A stretch of 64,000 nucleotides of DNA from Ignisphaera sp. (GTDB lineage: Archaea > Thermoproteota > Thermoprotei_A > Sulfolobales > Ignisphaeraceae): NCBI GenBank assembly GCA_038831005.1, contig JAWBKZ010000002.1:186001-250000 (forward strand). Reading direction: 5' to 3'. Below are positions 45,780 through 55,873 of the stretch, piece by piece. The position numbers and the translations under genes are program-made. Every line of letters starts with the position of its first letter. Position 1 is the first letter of the stretch. The notes under the pieces were generated by a model. That model searched no databases. It was not told where the DNA came from and saw only the letters and a program-made list of their open reading frames with translations.

Positions 45780-47227
45780 TGGAGCTCTTCATAATTACCT
45801 TAATAGTCTTCTTTTCTACAAGTTCTCTTATAGCTTTTGCATCGAGAAAGCTTATGGGAAAAGGATTTACAGAATTTACTGTTGCTGGCTATAGATTAGG
45901 GGGATTTCTATCAGCTATGACATATGCTGCAACAACCTATAGCGCCTTCATGATGGTTGGTCTCGTGGGTCTTTCTTTTGCTACAGGTGTAGCTGCTTTA
46001 GGATTTGAACTAGTATATCTTGTGGCAACAATAGGTATACTTGTTAGTGTTGGACCTACCATATGGATGAAGGCTAGATCAAGGAGATGGGTATCGCCAT
46101 CAGAAATGTTGGGGGATCTCTATGGATCCAAGGCTCTGGCATCAGCAATAGCAATTCTATATCTACTTGCTTTAACACCTTATTTAGCAGCACAATTCAA
46201 AGGTGTAGGTGAGATTTTTCAAGCCCTTGGAATTGATTATACAGTTGGTGTTACGTTTATGGCTATAACGACATTCTTGTGGATAGCTATTGCAGGTATA
46301 TGGAGTGTAGCGACTTCTGATGCTTTTCAAGGTCTCTGGATGATTGTTACATCCATAGTTCTTGTGACATGGATTGTTATGGTTATGCTTCCAGATTCTG
46401 GTCTCGATGTATCTAGAGCTTTAGTGATGCTAACTAATACATCAAATGGTAATATATTGGGGTTTAGATGGACTATAAACATGTTTTTGGGACTATCTAT
46501 ACCATGGATATTCTTTGCTTTAACTAATCCCCAAGTTGTTCAAAGGCTTTATATCCCTAGAGATATTAAAGCCTATAGAAGAATGGTCAGATACTTCTCG
46601 ATATATGGATTTATATACACAATTGTTTGTGTGTTTCTGGGTCTTGTATTCAGATCATATGTAGCTATATCGCTTCCCCACCTAGAGAAGATCTTGATAA
46701 GCTCTAGAGATAGTGTTACACCAACAGTTCTACTCTATACACATCCAATCCTTGCATCAACAGTTTTTGTAGGTATTGTAGCAGCAGCTATATCTACATC
46801 AAACAGCATAGTCCTATCGGTTGCTAGCTGTATTGCTAAAGATCTCTATACAGCTTACTCAAAAAAGGCTAGTGAATCTAGAGCAATACTGGTGACATAC
46901 ATATCTATAGTCTTGATGATAGCTATAGCAAGTGTCATAGCTATACAGAGAATAGCCTATATAGTAGAGCTTTCAGTTACATCGTCAGCAATCTTGATAC
47001 CTATAGCACCAATAACATTGATAGGTCTATATAGAGAGCCTAAGAGAAGAGGACTACTGTATGCTGTATCATCTTTAGCTATAGGTTTAACCATAATGGT
47101 TATAGCTATAATACAGCTAGGACCTTCTAGAGCTCTTACAGCACCATTTATAGGTGCACCAGCCCCATTATGGTGTCTAATTGCTTCCTCCATACCTCTA
47201 CTTATAATGCTACTAAAGAATAGATAG
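45776..47227 (+). CDS. Sodium:solute symporter (SSS family)
   Basis: A 483-aa carrier with 12-13 membrane helices. GGFLSAMTYAATTYSAFMMVG is the TM2-type SSS motif (cut here to its core TYAATTYSAFM), and VGIVAAAISTSNSIVLSVAS is the TM8-type segment with the Ser/Thr that bind Na+. The paired small DUF3311-like subunit and the pantothenate/carboxylate-carrier-like pattern suggest an organic acid as substrate, not proved. Divergent regulator upstream. Confidence 0.92.
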   Translation: MMELFIITLIVFFSTSSLIAFASRKLMGKGFTEFTVAGYRLGGFLSAMTYAATTYSAFMMVGLVGLSFATGVAALGFELVYLVATIGILVSVGPTIWMKARSRRWVSPSEMLGDLYGSKALASAIAILYLLALTPYLAAQFKGVGEIFQALGIDYTVGVTFMAITTFLWIAIAGIWSVATSDAFQGLWMIVTSIVLVTWIVMVMLPDSGLDVSRALVMLTNTSNGNILGFRWTINMFLGLSIPWIFFALTNPQVVQRLYIPRDIKAYRRMVRYFSIYGFIYTIVCVFLGLVFRSYVAISLPHLEKILISSRDSVTPTVLLYTHPILASTVFVGIVAAAISTSNSIVLSVASCIAKDLYTAYSKKASESRAILVTYISIVLMIAIASVIAIQRIAYIVELSVTSSAILIPIAPITLIGLYREPKRRGLLYAVSSLAIGLTIMVIAIIQLGPSRALTAPFIGAPAPLWCLIASSIPLLIMLLKNR

Positions 47228-47317
47228 AAAAACAATAGATTATGAATAAAATCAAGAATTACTGGAATTTATACAGTAGATATTGTTATTCTCTTGGTCT
47301 TGAAATTAAGGTAGATA

Positions 47318-49186
47318 TTAAGGTAGGTACAGAGACTCGGTAAACAGTTTCTTAAAGTTTGGATATGCAGATATCTCCACATACTCTATTCTCTTAGATA
47401 GAGAAACAGTTTTATCTCTAATATCTCTAGACTTGAGTATAGCTTTAGCACCTGTGATAGAAGCATTACCTATGAAAACATATCTAGAGATAGATATATT
47501 TGGTAAAAGACCTATTGTTATAGCGTTCTCTATATTTATGTATGAGCCAAAAGATCCTGCAATATAGATTTTACCTATATCGTTAACCTCTAGATCAACC
47601 CACTCAAGTAATGTTTTCAGTCCTGAGGCAATAGCTGCTTTTGCTAGCAACAAATTGTCTACATCTCTTTCATCTATAGCTATATCCTTACCTATCGATG
47701 TTTCATTAGCTCTTACAACAATAAATTTTGTTAAACCATTCTCCTTCACAATTCTTGATGACTTGATATCGTTATAGAATTTGCCACGTTTATTCAGTAC
47801 ACCAACTCTATAGAGATTAGCTACAAGATCTATATAACCTGAACCACACACACCTGCAGGCTTCTTTCCACCAATAACACTATATTTAACAACATAATCT
47901 CCTAGAGATTTGTCGAAGTATATATATACTTGGTCTATAGCTCCTTCAATTGCCCTTATACCGAAGCTCATCGAAGCTCCTTCGAAAGCAGGTCCAGCAG
48001 GTGTAGAGCCAGCTACAATCTTTTTCCCTGTATTCACTATTATCTCTGTATTGGTTCCAATATCGATTAATATACATGGTTCTCTACATTCATCTATATC
48101 GATAGATACAGCATCAGCTACAGCATCAGAACCCACGAAACCTGCTATAATTGGTGGCAAGTAAACAATACCATACTTATTCATTTTTAGGCCAAGTTCT
48201 CTAGCCTCATAGTGTAGAGGTCCTCGGGCTCCAGGTGTGTAAGGTGCGATACCAAGGTATCTGGGCTCTATACCTAGAAACAGATGATGCATAACGGTAT
48301 TGCATACAACTACAGCTTCATATATCTGATCGAGAGAGATAGATACTCTATTAACTATTTTCTCAATAAGAGTGTTGATGCTATTCACTATCACGGTATG
48401 GAGTTTCTGAAGATTCTCTACAGATCGAGATGCATATACAAGTCTCGATATTATATCTGCTCCATAAACTGTCTGTGGATTTACCATAGACTCTATAGCT
48501 ATTGTTTCACCTGATAAGAGATCAACAAGATGTACCACAACTCTAGATGTACCTATATCTATGGCTAAACCATATGGCTTAAAAGAATCTATGTGAGGTC
48601 TTACATCAACTATCTTTTTACCACTCCATAGAACAACATCTATATCCCAATCAGCTTTCCTCAGTATCTCTGGTAGTTCTCTCAGTATCTCTAGAGGTAT
48701 CCCGACTTCATCTACAGCTAATGCTTTCTTAATCTCTTCTACAACTCTATCGAGATCTGGATAAGGATGATTAAGTGTTGGCTTAGATGGTCTAACCCTA
48801 TAGATATTTATAGCTGGCTTCAACACTAGAGGTTTCTCTAAACCTATGTCAGCAGATCTGTATTTTTGGATTATGCTCTCAGAAGGGATATAGATAATGA
48901 AGCGACCGCTAATCAATTTAACTTGACATGCAAGCCTATATCCTTCAGCTATACTTTTTTCCCCAAGAATATTCAGTTCGCTTTGTGTTGGTTTAGAGAG
49001 CTCTCCATCAATAGTCTCGAATCTTACTCTACATTTTCCACAGACACCTATACCACCACAATCGGCTCTAACAGGGATTCCGCATTCTCTAGCAACATCT
49101 AGAAGAACTTTGTTTGAGGTAGATACAGCTCTTGTCTCTATTGGTTTGAACACTACCTCGATATCTCCATGACTCATTCTAACCAT
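47318..49186 (-). CDS. RACo-like protein: [2Fe-2S] ferredoxin domain plus ASKHA ATPase domain
   Basis: A 622-aa protein. The N-terminal ferredoxin has the ligand pattern C43-x5-C49-x2-C52 with a fourth Cys near 88. A linker follows, then an ASKHA-type ATPase domain (DUF4445) with AIDIGTSRVVVHL, LIDIGTNTEIIVN and AGSTPAGPAFEGASM, ending in a GSFGSYINIENAI segment. Such proteins reductively activate corrinoid methyltransfer proteins. No corrinoid protein or methyltransferase is in the window. It is divergent from the BMP ABC importer, with 156 bp between starts. Confidence 0.92.
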   Translation of the reverse strand: MVRMSHGDIEVVFKPIETRAVSTSNKVLLDVARECGIPVRADCGGIGVCGKCRVRFETIDGELSKPTQSELNILGEKSIAEGYRLACQVKLISGRFIIYIPSESIIQKYRSADIGLEKPLVLKPAINIYRVRPSKPTLNHPYPDLDRVVEEIKKALAVDEVGIPLEILRELPEILRKADWDIDVVLWSGKKIVDVRPHIDSFKPYGLAIDIGTSRVVVHLVDLLSGETIAIESMVNPQTVYGADIISRLVYASRSVENLQKLHTVIVNSINTLIEKIVNRVSISLDQIYEAVVVCNTVMHHLFLGIEPRYLGIAPYTPGARGPLHYEARELGLKMNKYGIVYLPPIIAGFVGSDAVADAVSIDIDECREPCILIDIGTNTEIIVNTGKKIVAGSTPAGPAFEGASMSFGIRAIEGAIDQVYIYFDKSLGDYVVKYSVIGGKKPAGVCGSGYIDLVANLYRVGVLNKRGKFYNDIKSSRIVKENGLTKFIVVRANETSIGKDIAIDERDVDNLLLAKAAIASGLKTLLEWVDLEVNDIGKIYIAGSFGSYINIENAITIGLLPNISISRYVFIGNASITGAKAILKSRDIRDKTVSLSKRIEYVEISAYPNFKKLFTESLYLP

Positions 49187-49300
49187 CTTGTGACTTGAAG
49201 ATACACTAAAAATAATAAAGTTTAGGAAGTATTTTAATCATGAATCATTGGAAATTTAACATGATTATGCATAAGCTTAAATAAATACTGTAGATAGCGC

Positions 49301-49308
49301 TTATAAAC
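49301..49308 (+). promoter_or_regulatory. TATA-like box of the BMP importer operon
   Basis: TTATAAAC is placed so that transcription would begin near 49330, before the AGGTG (49331-49335) that serves ATG 49343. This argues against the ATG at 49322. Confidence 0.45.
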
Positions 49309-49342
49309 TTTCTCAAGATTTATGAACATCAGGTGTGTAAAT

Positions 49343-50764
49343 ATGGTGAATAGACTGTATATAGGTCTAGCCATAGGAATAGTGATAGGAGCTCTAATAG
49401 GTTCAATTTCATTCTATACCCTTTACACACCATCAGTTTACACAACAACTACTGTAATTCGAACAGAACATAAACCTCCAGAGAAGATAAGAGCAGCATT
49501 TATATACGTAGGACCTATAGGTGATTTCGGATGGTCACATGCTCATGAAGTAGGTAGACAAGTTGCTGAAAAACTATTTAGTGATTGGCTGAAGACAGAG
49601 AAAAAAGAATTTGTTTCTAAAGAAGCTACAGCTAACGTTATAGATGAGTTTATTAGACAAGGATACAATGTTATATTCACGACAAGTTTCGATCACATGG
49701 ATCCAACATATGAAAAAGCTCTACAATATCCCAATGTTATGTTCTTTCACTGCTCTGGATACAAAAGAGCACCAAATATGGGTACATACTTTGCTGATCT
49801 CTACCAGATATACTACCTCAATGGCCTTATAGCTGGAGCAGTTACACAAACAGGTAACCTCGGCTATGTAGCAGCACACACAATACCCGAAGTCGTTAGA
49901 CATATCAATGCCTTCGCTATAGGAGCTATGGAGATGGGTAGAATTCTTGGCAAGAACATAAAGGTCTATGTGATAGAGATAGGTGCTTGGTATGATCCTG
50001 ATGCAGCTAGAGAAGCTGCTAAAACATTTGTAGAAAGATATGATGTCGATGTCCTTGCCTTTACTGAAGACTCTACAGCTGTTATTGAATATGCACAATC
50101 ACTTTACGACGAGAAAGGTAAACTAGTCTACGTGTTCAGCCACTACAGCCCAATGTACGAATATGGACCGAATGTAGTGATAAGTGGTCAATTGGTTAGA
50201 TGGGAAGTAATATATGTGGATATCTTGGCTAAGGTTAAGGCAGGTATATATATGCCAAACAATCTCGAGAATGTGGATTACTGGTATCTACTCAATACAG
50301 GTGCTGTTGAACTTGGAGCCCACATATATCCCAACGGATCTGTTATGATGATAAACCCCAAGTATATACCGATGCTACAGAACATTAGGTTCAGAGACCC
50401 TGAGACAAGAAGAGAGGTATCGGTGTATGAATACGTTATGAAGAGATATGAACAGATGAAAAATGCTCCAATACTACAGTCACTCCAAGGTACGGCGGTT
50501 ACCCATGAGCATGAATCTGTAGCGTATGTAGATATAGATATAAGAGCTATACCCAGACATATAGTAGCTCCAGTATTCGATCCATTCATAGGTCCTCTTG
50601 AAGGTTACTGTATAAAGGGTGGTGAAGAAGCTTACTCAAGATTCTGCAAAGGTAGAGCTATTGGAGCCACTGTTACAGTATCAGCTGGTGTAAGACTTAC
50701 ACACCAAGATCTATGGGATATGGATTGGTTCATCAAAGGAGTAGAATATATGGGTAAGAGGTAG
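49343..50764 (+). CDS. BMP-family ABC substrate-binding protein
   Basis: A 473-aa lipoprotein-like or anchored binding protein. One N-terminal helix (about residues 8-28) then a Thr-rich stalk (TTTTVIRTEHK), then the BMP/PnrA core: AAFIYVGPIGDFGWSHAHEVG, VIFTTSFDHMD, FFHCSGYK, and GAVTQTGNLGYVAAH. BMP proteins bind nucleosides or related compounds. It is longer than usual because of a C-terminal extension with several Tyr/Gly. AGGTG precedes ATG 49343. Confidence 0.92.
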   Translation: MVNRLYIGLAIGIVIGALIGSISFYTLYTPSVYTTTTVIRTEHKPPEKIRAAFIYVGPIGDFGWSHAHEVGRQVAEKLFSDWLKTEKKEFVSKEATANVIDEFIRQGYNVIFTTSFDHMDPTYEKALQYPNVMFFHCSGYKRAPNMGTYFADLYQIYYLNGLIAGAVTQTGNLGYVAAHTIPEVVRHINAFAIGAMEMGRILGKNIKVYVIEIGAWYDPDAAREAAKTFVERYDVDVLAFTEDSTAVIEYAQSLYDEKGKLVYVFSHYSPMYEYGPNVVISGQLVRWEVIYVDILAKVKAGIYMPNNLENVDYWYLLNTGAVELGAHIYPNGSVMMINPKYIPMLQNIRFRDPETRREVSVYEYVMKRYEQMKNAPILQSLQGTAVTHEHESVAYVDIDIRAIPRHIVAPVFDPFIGPLEGYCIKGGEEAYSRFCKGRAIGATVTVSAGVRLTHQDLWDMDWFIKGVEYMGKR

Positions 50765-50808
50765 GACAATAATCGCCGCTACAAATATTTTTTGCCTTGG
50801 GTATAAAA

Positions 50809-52296
50809 ATGGCTTTTCTGAAGATTGTTAATGTAACTAAACGTTTTGGAAATATTATTGCTCTAGATAGAGTTACACTAGATGTCTATGAAGGTGAGAT
50901 CCTAGGTGTTTTAGGTGAAAACGGTTCAGGTAAATCTACGTTAGCGAAAATAATTTATGGCATCTATACACCTGATAGCGGCTATATAGAATTCAATGGA
51001 GTTAAGATGAATCTTTCATCTCCTAGAGACGCTATAGAGAACGGCATAGTAATGATTAGCCAAAGACCTCAACTAGTTGAAGATCTATCCATAGCGGATA
51101 ATGTTGCATTATTCTTGAAGATCTCACCTTCTATGGCCAAAAAAGTGACTCAATCTATTACGAAGAGATTTGAGATAGATATAGAGCCAGATGTCCCAGT
51201 TAATCTTCTTAGCTATACAGAGAAACAGTTTGTAGAACTTGTGAAAGCATTAAGCATTAAACCAAAACTGTTAATAGTTGATGAAGCTACTACATACCTT
51301 CCTAAAGAAGTTAGAGAAAGGTTTTATGGAGCATTAAAGATGTTTATATCTCTCGGTAGTTCAGCTATATTCATAACCCATAAAATAAATGAAGCTGTAG
51401 AAGTATGCGATAGAATAGCTATTCTTCGTAAAGGGAAGCTCGTAGATGTTTATCCAAATAATGGTGGACTTTCTGTTGAAGTTTTAAGAAAAACTATGTT
51501 TAATAAAGGTAGAGAGGTGATAACATCTTTTCCCAATGTCTCCGGCGATGATATTGGGAAACCAGTTCCTAAGACCTTCGATAAGGGTATACTGGAGATC
51601 GAGAATCTGGCTGTACTTGATGACTATGGTAGAAAAGCTGTCGAAGGTGTAAATCTATCTATTAGAAATGGAGAGATTCTATCTATAGTTGGTGTAGCTG
51701 GTAATGGTCAGAAAGAGCTTTGCGAAGGTATTATAGGTCTTAAGAAAGTAGTTGAGGGAAGAGTGCTTCTTGATGGTGTCGATATAACTGATGCACCTAC
51801 ATCTCGAAGAGTCGCTATGGGTCTTGGGTATCTACCAGAAGATCCGTTTAGAGATGGTGTTGTACTGGATTTGACTGTGGCTGAAAACCTTAAATTAGTA
51901 GCAGGTAGAGGAATTAGCAAGACAGATATATCTAGTATACTCAATAGTATGAGGATCTATCCACCAAATCCAAAGGTTAAGGTGTATAAGTTCTCTGGTG
52001 GAAATGTACAGAAAATCTCTATATCTAGACTAAAGCTTCTTCCTCTAAAGTGCATCATAGCTTATAACCCGACTAGAATGCTCGATGAAGCTAGTTCAAA
52101 TTTTGTGAAGTTGGTGTTTAAGGATATGGCTGATAAAGGTGTAGGTATTCTGCTTGTTACTGAAGATGTTGATGAAGCTCTTGGACTAGCCAATAGGATT
52201 GCAGTTATTTCACGAGGCAAGATTGTCAAGATTTTTGATACAATTTCACCAAGTATTAGAGAAGAAATTGAGGAGGCTATGGTTCTCTATGGTTAA
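50809..52296 (+). CDS. ABC ATPase with tandem domains (BMP importer)
   Basis: Two ABC domains as in sugar and nucleoside importers. The first has GENGSGKST, LLSYTEKQFVELVKAL and LLIVDEATTYL with switch His in ITHKINEA. The second has GVAGNGQKE, where the usual Walker A Lys-Ser/Thr is replaced, and a CIIAYNPTRMLD Walker B with Met for the usual Gly. The second site is probably catalytically weak, as in related importers. ATG 50809 is preferred to an upstream TTG. Confidence 0.92.
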   Translation: MAFLKIVNVTKRFGNIIALDRVTLDVYEGEILGVLGENGSGKSTLAKIIYGIYTPDSGYIEFNGVKMNLSSPRDAIENGIVMISQRPQLVEDLSIADNVALFLKISPSMAKKVTQSITKRFEIDIEPDVPVNLLSYTEKQFVELVKALSIKPKLLIVDEATTYLPKEVRERFYGALKMFISLGSSAIFITHKINEAVEVCDRIAILRKGKLVDVYPNNGGLSVEVLRKTMFNKGREVITSFPNVSGDDIGKPVPKTFDKGILEIENLAVLDDYGRKAVEGVNLSIRNGEILSIVGVAGNGQKELCEGIIGLKKVVEGRVLLDGVDITDAPTSRRVAMGLGYLPEDPFRDGVVLDLTVAENLKLVAGRGISKTDISSILNSMRIYPPNPKVKVYKFSGGNVQKISISRLKLLPLKCIIAYNPTRMLDEASSNFVKLVFKDMADKGVGILLVTEDVDEALGLANRIAVISRGKIVKIFDTISPSIREEIEEAMVLYG

Positions 52297-53341
52297 GGTA
52301 GCTATAGTTAGAAGAGAGCTACCGATTTGGAGCAATATTCTGCTTAGGATTAGCGTAGCTATAGGTGGAATAGCTCTAGCGGTATCTTCTCTAGCATTTC
52401 TATTAGGGATTCCCGTAGATTTGGTTGCTAGTAGAGTTATAGATGTGTTCATTAGACTAGATGCGCTTAGATATATGACGGTTTTCTTACCAACAGCACT
52501 AGGTCTAGCAATAGCGTTTCACGCAAAGTTGTGGAATCTAGGTGCTGAAGGACAAATAGTTCTAGGAGCAATAGGAGCTACATATATAGCTCTCTTTACA
52601 CCAGTTGGTGAGGTCCCTTTTCTAGGTGCTACAGTATCTCTTGTTTTTGCCTCAATTGCTGGAGCTCTCTGGGCTTTAGTACCAGCACTACTTCGTACTT
52701 TCTTAGGAGTTAATGAAGCTCTTACAACCCTAATGATGAACTACATAGCGTATTACTTAGCTAACTACCTAGTCTATGGTCCATGGAGAGGAAGAACTGT
52801 GTATGGATATCCAGAAACAGACCCTATACCTACTCAATGTAGATTTCCGTGGTTCCCTGGCTATAGCTTCTCCATATATCCTCTAATCATATCGTTCGCT
52901 TTAGTTCCACTTGTGTATATGTTTCTCTATAAGACTAGAATAGGTATAGCTATAAGAGCTCTTGGATCTAGTGGAACAGCTGTAGAATTAAGCGGTATCT
53001 CGAGGAGAAAAGTGGCTATAATAGCTTTTGTTCTCTCTGGCGCATTAGCTGGTTTTGTAGGAGGTAACGAAGTGCTTATGTATCATAGAAAACTCGTACC
53101 GGGAGAGAAGATAGGTGCTGGAATGGGGTTCATATCTATTCTTGTTGTATGGTTTGCTGATCTCAATCCTCTTGTAGTACCTCTCGCTTCATACTATGTC
53201 TCATCTCTTCATTATCTGAGAATGGTTATACAGGTTGGAGAGTTAACAGAAGCTGTTGCACGATTCTTCGTGGGTTTGATATTTGTTCTCATGCTTTTAT
53301 CGATATTCGTGGCTAGGTATAGAGTGGTGGTAAAGAGATGA
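52289..53341 (+). CDS. BMP importer permease 1
   Basis: A 350-aa permease of the sugar/nucleoside ABC type with eight to ten helices. AFHAKLWNLGAEGQIVLGAIGA is the conserved permease loop (core NLGAEGQIVLG), and FVLSGALAGFVGG near 270 is the coupling segment. ATG 52289 overlaps the ATPase stop, with AGGAGG 12 nt upstream; a longer frame upstream starts with TTG and is not used. Confidence 0.92.
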   Translation: MVKVAIVRRELPIWSNILLRISVAIGGIALAVSSLAFLLGIPVDLVASRVIDVFIRLDALRYMTVFLPTALGLAIAFHAKLWNLGAEGQIVLGAIGATYIALFTPVGEVPFLGATVSLVFASIAGALWALVPALLRTFLGVNEALTTLMMNYIAYYLANYLVYGPWRGRTVYGYPETDPIPTQCRFPWFPGYSFSIYPLIISFALVPLVYMFLYKTRIGIAIRALGSSGTAVELSGISRRKVAIIAFVLSGALAGFVGGNEVLMYHRKLVPGEKIGAGMGFISILVVWFADLNPLVVPLASYYVSSLHYLRMVIQVGELTEAVARFFVGLIFVLMLLSIFVARYRVVVKR

Positions 53342-54228
53342 TAGATCTCGGGATATTGTTTGAAGAATTCTACCTATTTATTGCTCTAGCTGTTTTAGGT
53401 GATATAGTTGTAGAACGTAGTGGTGTACTAAACCTAGGAATAGATGGGTTCATAGTATTTGCTATAGCTTTAACATATACATGTACAGTTGTGTTCAATC
53501 CTATCGTGGCTCTAGCAATAACTCTAGCATCTGCTATAGTATACGCCATACTGATCTCTCTACTCATAAACGTAATGCATTTATCACATATATTATCAGG
53601 ATTAGTACTCAATATGATCTTCTATGGATTAAGTGTTGTTGTAGGAAACATAGGGCTTTCTCTAGCCCCAATATACTTAAGAAGAAGAACACTTGTAGCA
53701 CCTATAACACTAAATTGGGGCGTAATACTCTTGATATCTATAGCTGTATCTATAGCTATATGGTTATTCCTATACAGATCAAGAATAGGTGTGGCTATAA
53801 GAGCATGTGGATTCAATCCTAAGGCAGCAGATCATCTTGGTGTAAAGATGTGGAGAACAAGGTTTATAGCGTTAGCTCTAGGTTACATAGTTATAGCTTT
53901 TAGTGGATATGTATATACACTTCTATACAAAAAGTCTTGGTCTTCGTACATAGGCATGGGCTATGGATTTCTAACACTAGCTTTAGCTATGGCATCGCTA
54001 TGGCATCCCCTAATAGCTTTAATACCTGTAACAATATTTAGCTATCTAGAGAGATCTCTCTACATATATCAACTCGAATACGGGATACCACAACAAATAC
54101 TCTCAATGATACCATATATAGCATCTATAGCTTTTGTAACATTTGTAAGCGCATTGCCAATAAGCAAAAGGTTAGCTATACCTAGAGCACTAGGAGAAAT
54201 ATACTTTAAAGAAGAAAGAGCCGCATAG
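53338..54228 (+). CDS. BMP importer permease 2
   Basis: A 296-aa partner permease. VERSGVLNLGIDGFIVFAIAL is the matching family loop (core SGVLNLGIDGF), and the ALGYIVIAFSGYVYT stretch follows in the second half. ATG overlaps the stop of permease 1 (ATGA). Completes the importer of binding protein, ATPase and two permeases. Confidence 0.92.
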   Translation: MIDLGILFEEFYLFIALAVLGDIVVERSGVLNLGIDGFIVFAIALTYTCTVVFNPIVALAITLASAIVYAILISLLINVMHLSHILSGLVLNMIFYGLSVVVGNIGLSLAPIYLRRRTLVAPITLNWGVILLISIAVSIAIWLFLYRSRIGVAIRACGFNPKAADHLGVKMWRTRFIALALGYIVIAFSGYVYTLLYKKSWSSYIGMGYGFLTLALAMASLWHPLIALIPVTIFSYLERSLYIYQLEYGIPQQILSMIPYIASIAFVTFVSALPISKRLAIPRALGEIYFKEERAA

Positions 54229-54249
54229 CATCTAGCAAAATACTAGATA

Positions 54250-54423
54250 ATGTTTATACTTCGGAGCTACTATGTTTTAATTTCAGATGAAGTTCTATCT
54301 CTATTGCTAAGAACAATGAATCTTTATATGGATCAGACTATTCTAGATTTGGCCTTAGCCTTAGGGATTCTCTATCCATCTGCATGGTTAGAGCATTTAT
54401 TTTCAGATAGACAATGTATTTAG
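54250..54423 (+). CDS. Possible small ORF (57 aa)
   Basis: An uninterrupted ATG frame 21 bp after the importer operon with a protein-like, Leu-rich composition (DEVLSLLLRTMNLYMDQ, then LALALGILYPSAW). No SD or TATA box precedes it and I know no family. It may be a real small protein, or part of an eroded gene. Confidence 0.25.
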   Translation: MFILRSYYVLISDEVLSLLLRTMNLYMDQTILDLALALGILYPSAWLEHLFSDRQCI

Positions 54424-54920
54424 GGTTGTTGCTAACAACTATATCCTTTCATTTCAATAATATTATCTCTTATTGTTGCTACACTTACAGATTTCTAGAA
54501 AGAGAATTCTGATTAGTTATCAATCACATAGACTTGAGGAGCAAAAAGTGATCGAAAGTCATTCACAGACAATAATAGAGAAGCTATTCTTAGAGGTAAG
54601 GTAAAGTTGACGAGATACATCTTTGTGGATTTCTTCACAATGGTTAATAATGTTACATAGATTCTGTAGGGTTTAGATTTTAATCTCCATAATCCAGCTT
54701 CTTTTTGTTACTCGGTATAAAGAATTCGTAGAAAGGTACTCTAGAGATGTATGTAGATTGTACAAGAAAGCTATGAGGAATGGTTTTTGCTCATAGTTAT
54801 TTCATGGAATAGAGCATCACGGAAAATACTCTACAGAAGTGAGGAGTTTCTGAAGTGGAATAGGGGTATCTCAGCTGAAAAGGTATAGGTAGCAAACTGT
54901 GTTATCACTATAATCGTCTA
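54424..54920. other. Gene-free region
   Basis: About 500 bp with no ORF I would call; short frames broken by stops around 54700-54850 may be the remains of a gene, but I cannot identify it. Confidence 0.35.
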
Positions 54921-54930
54921 GTTTTTATAC
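54921..54930 (+). promoter_or_regulatory. TATA-like box of the ABC-2 exporter operon
   Basis: GTTTTTATAC is centred about 30 nt before GTG 54956, fitting a nearly leaderless transcript. Confidence 0.45.
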
Positions 54931-54955
54931 CTCAGTATATTCGTTATGCATAGGA

Positions 54956-55873
54956 GTGTGGTGCTTTTTGATAGAAATTGATGGTATATCGAAGTCATTT
55001 GGTTCTTTAAAAGCCTTAGATAGAGTCTCATTCTCTGTTAAGAATGGAGAGATAGTTGGATATGTGGGTCTCAATGGTGCTGGAAAAACAACTACCATAA
55101 GGATATGCATAGGTGTTCTTAATCCTGACTCAGGTGATGTAAAGATAAATGGATATTCTATTACCTATGAGAAGAGAATTGCTTCTAGATATATTGGATG
55201 GGTTCCTGAGCTACCTATATTTGAGCTAGATGAAAAAGCCCTCAACTATTTTGTGTATCTAGCAGGTTACTACGGTATATCGTATACAGAAGCTAGATCC
55301 CTAGGTAGGAAACTTCTTGAAGAAGTAGGTCTAGGGAATGCATTAAACATGAAGTTAAAGAATTTTTCACTAGGAATGAAGAAAAGATTCGCATTAGCTG
55401 TATCGATGATCAATAACCCAAGCAACTTTCTATTTGATGAAGTGCTTAACGGTCTAGATCCCCAGGGAATAGCTTTTTTCAGAGAGCTTACTAAGAGATT
55501 CAAGAAAGAGAATAGAGCTGTTCTATTCTCATCACATATACTTAAAGAAGTTGAAGATATAGCGGATAAGGTTGTGTTCATACATAGAGGTAGGATCGTG
55601 AAGATAATGACCATAGACGAGATAAAGAGTATGGCGAAACCTAAATTCATTATCAAGATACCGAGTATTGATGAAAGAGCTATAGATATCCTCAAGAAAT
55701 ATGGAGACATAATTAATATAGATAGAGATACCATACATATAGAGAACATTTCTAGAGATATTTCAGAAATTGTTGAAGATCTTGTAAAGAAAGGTTATAG
55801 AGTTGAAGAATTCAAAAAAGAGGAAGCAAGTCTTGAAGATGTGTTCTTCAAAATCATAGGTGAAGCAAAATGA
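54956..55873 (+). CDS. ABC transporter ATPase (ABC-2 exporter)
   Basis: A 305-aa ATPase: Walker A GLNGAGKTTT, signature FSLGMKKRFALA (Leu replaces the first Gly of LSGGQ-type), Walker B FLFDEVLNGLDP and switch His in FSSHILKEVEDIA. A C-terminal regulatory tail follows. GTG 54956 or TTG 54968 could start the protein (the latter gives IEIDGISKSFG at once). Coupled to the permease by a 4-bp overlap. Confidence 0.92.
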   Translation: MWCFLIEIDGISKSFGSLKALDRVSFSVKNGEIVGYVGLNGAGKTTTIRICIGVLNPDSGDVKINGYSITYEKRIASRYIGWVPELPIFELDEKALNYFVYLAGYYGISYTEARSLGRKLLEEVGLGNALNMKLKNFSLGMKKRFALAVSMINNPSNFLFDEVLNGLDPQGIAFFRELTKRFKKENRAVLFSSHILKEVEDIADKVVFIHRGRIVKIMTIDEIKSMAKPKFIIKIPSIDERAIDILKKYGDIINIDRDTIHIENISRDISEIVEDLVKKGYRVEEFKKEEASLEDVFFKIIGEAK

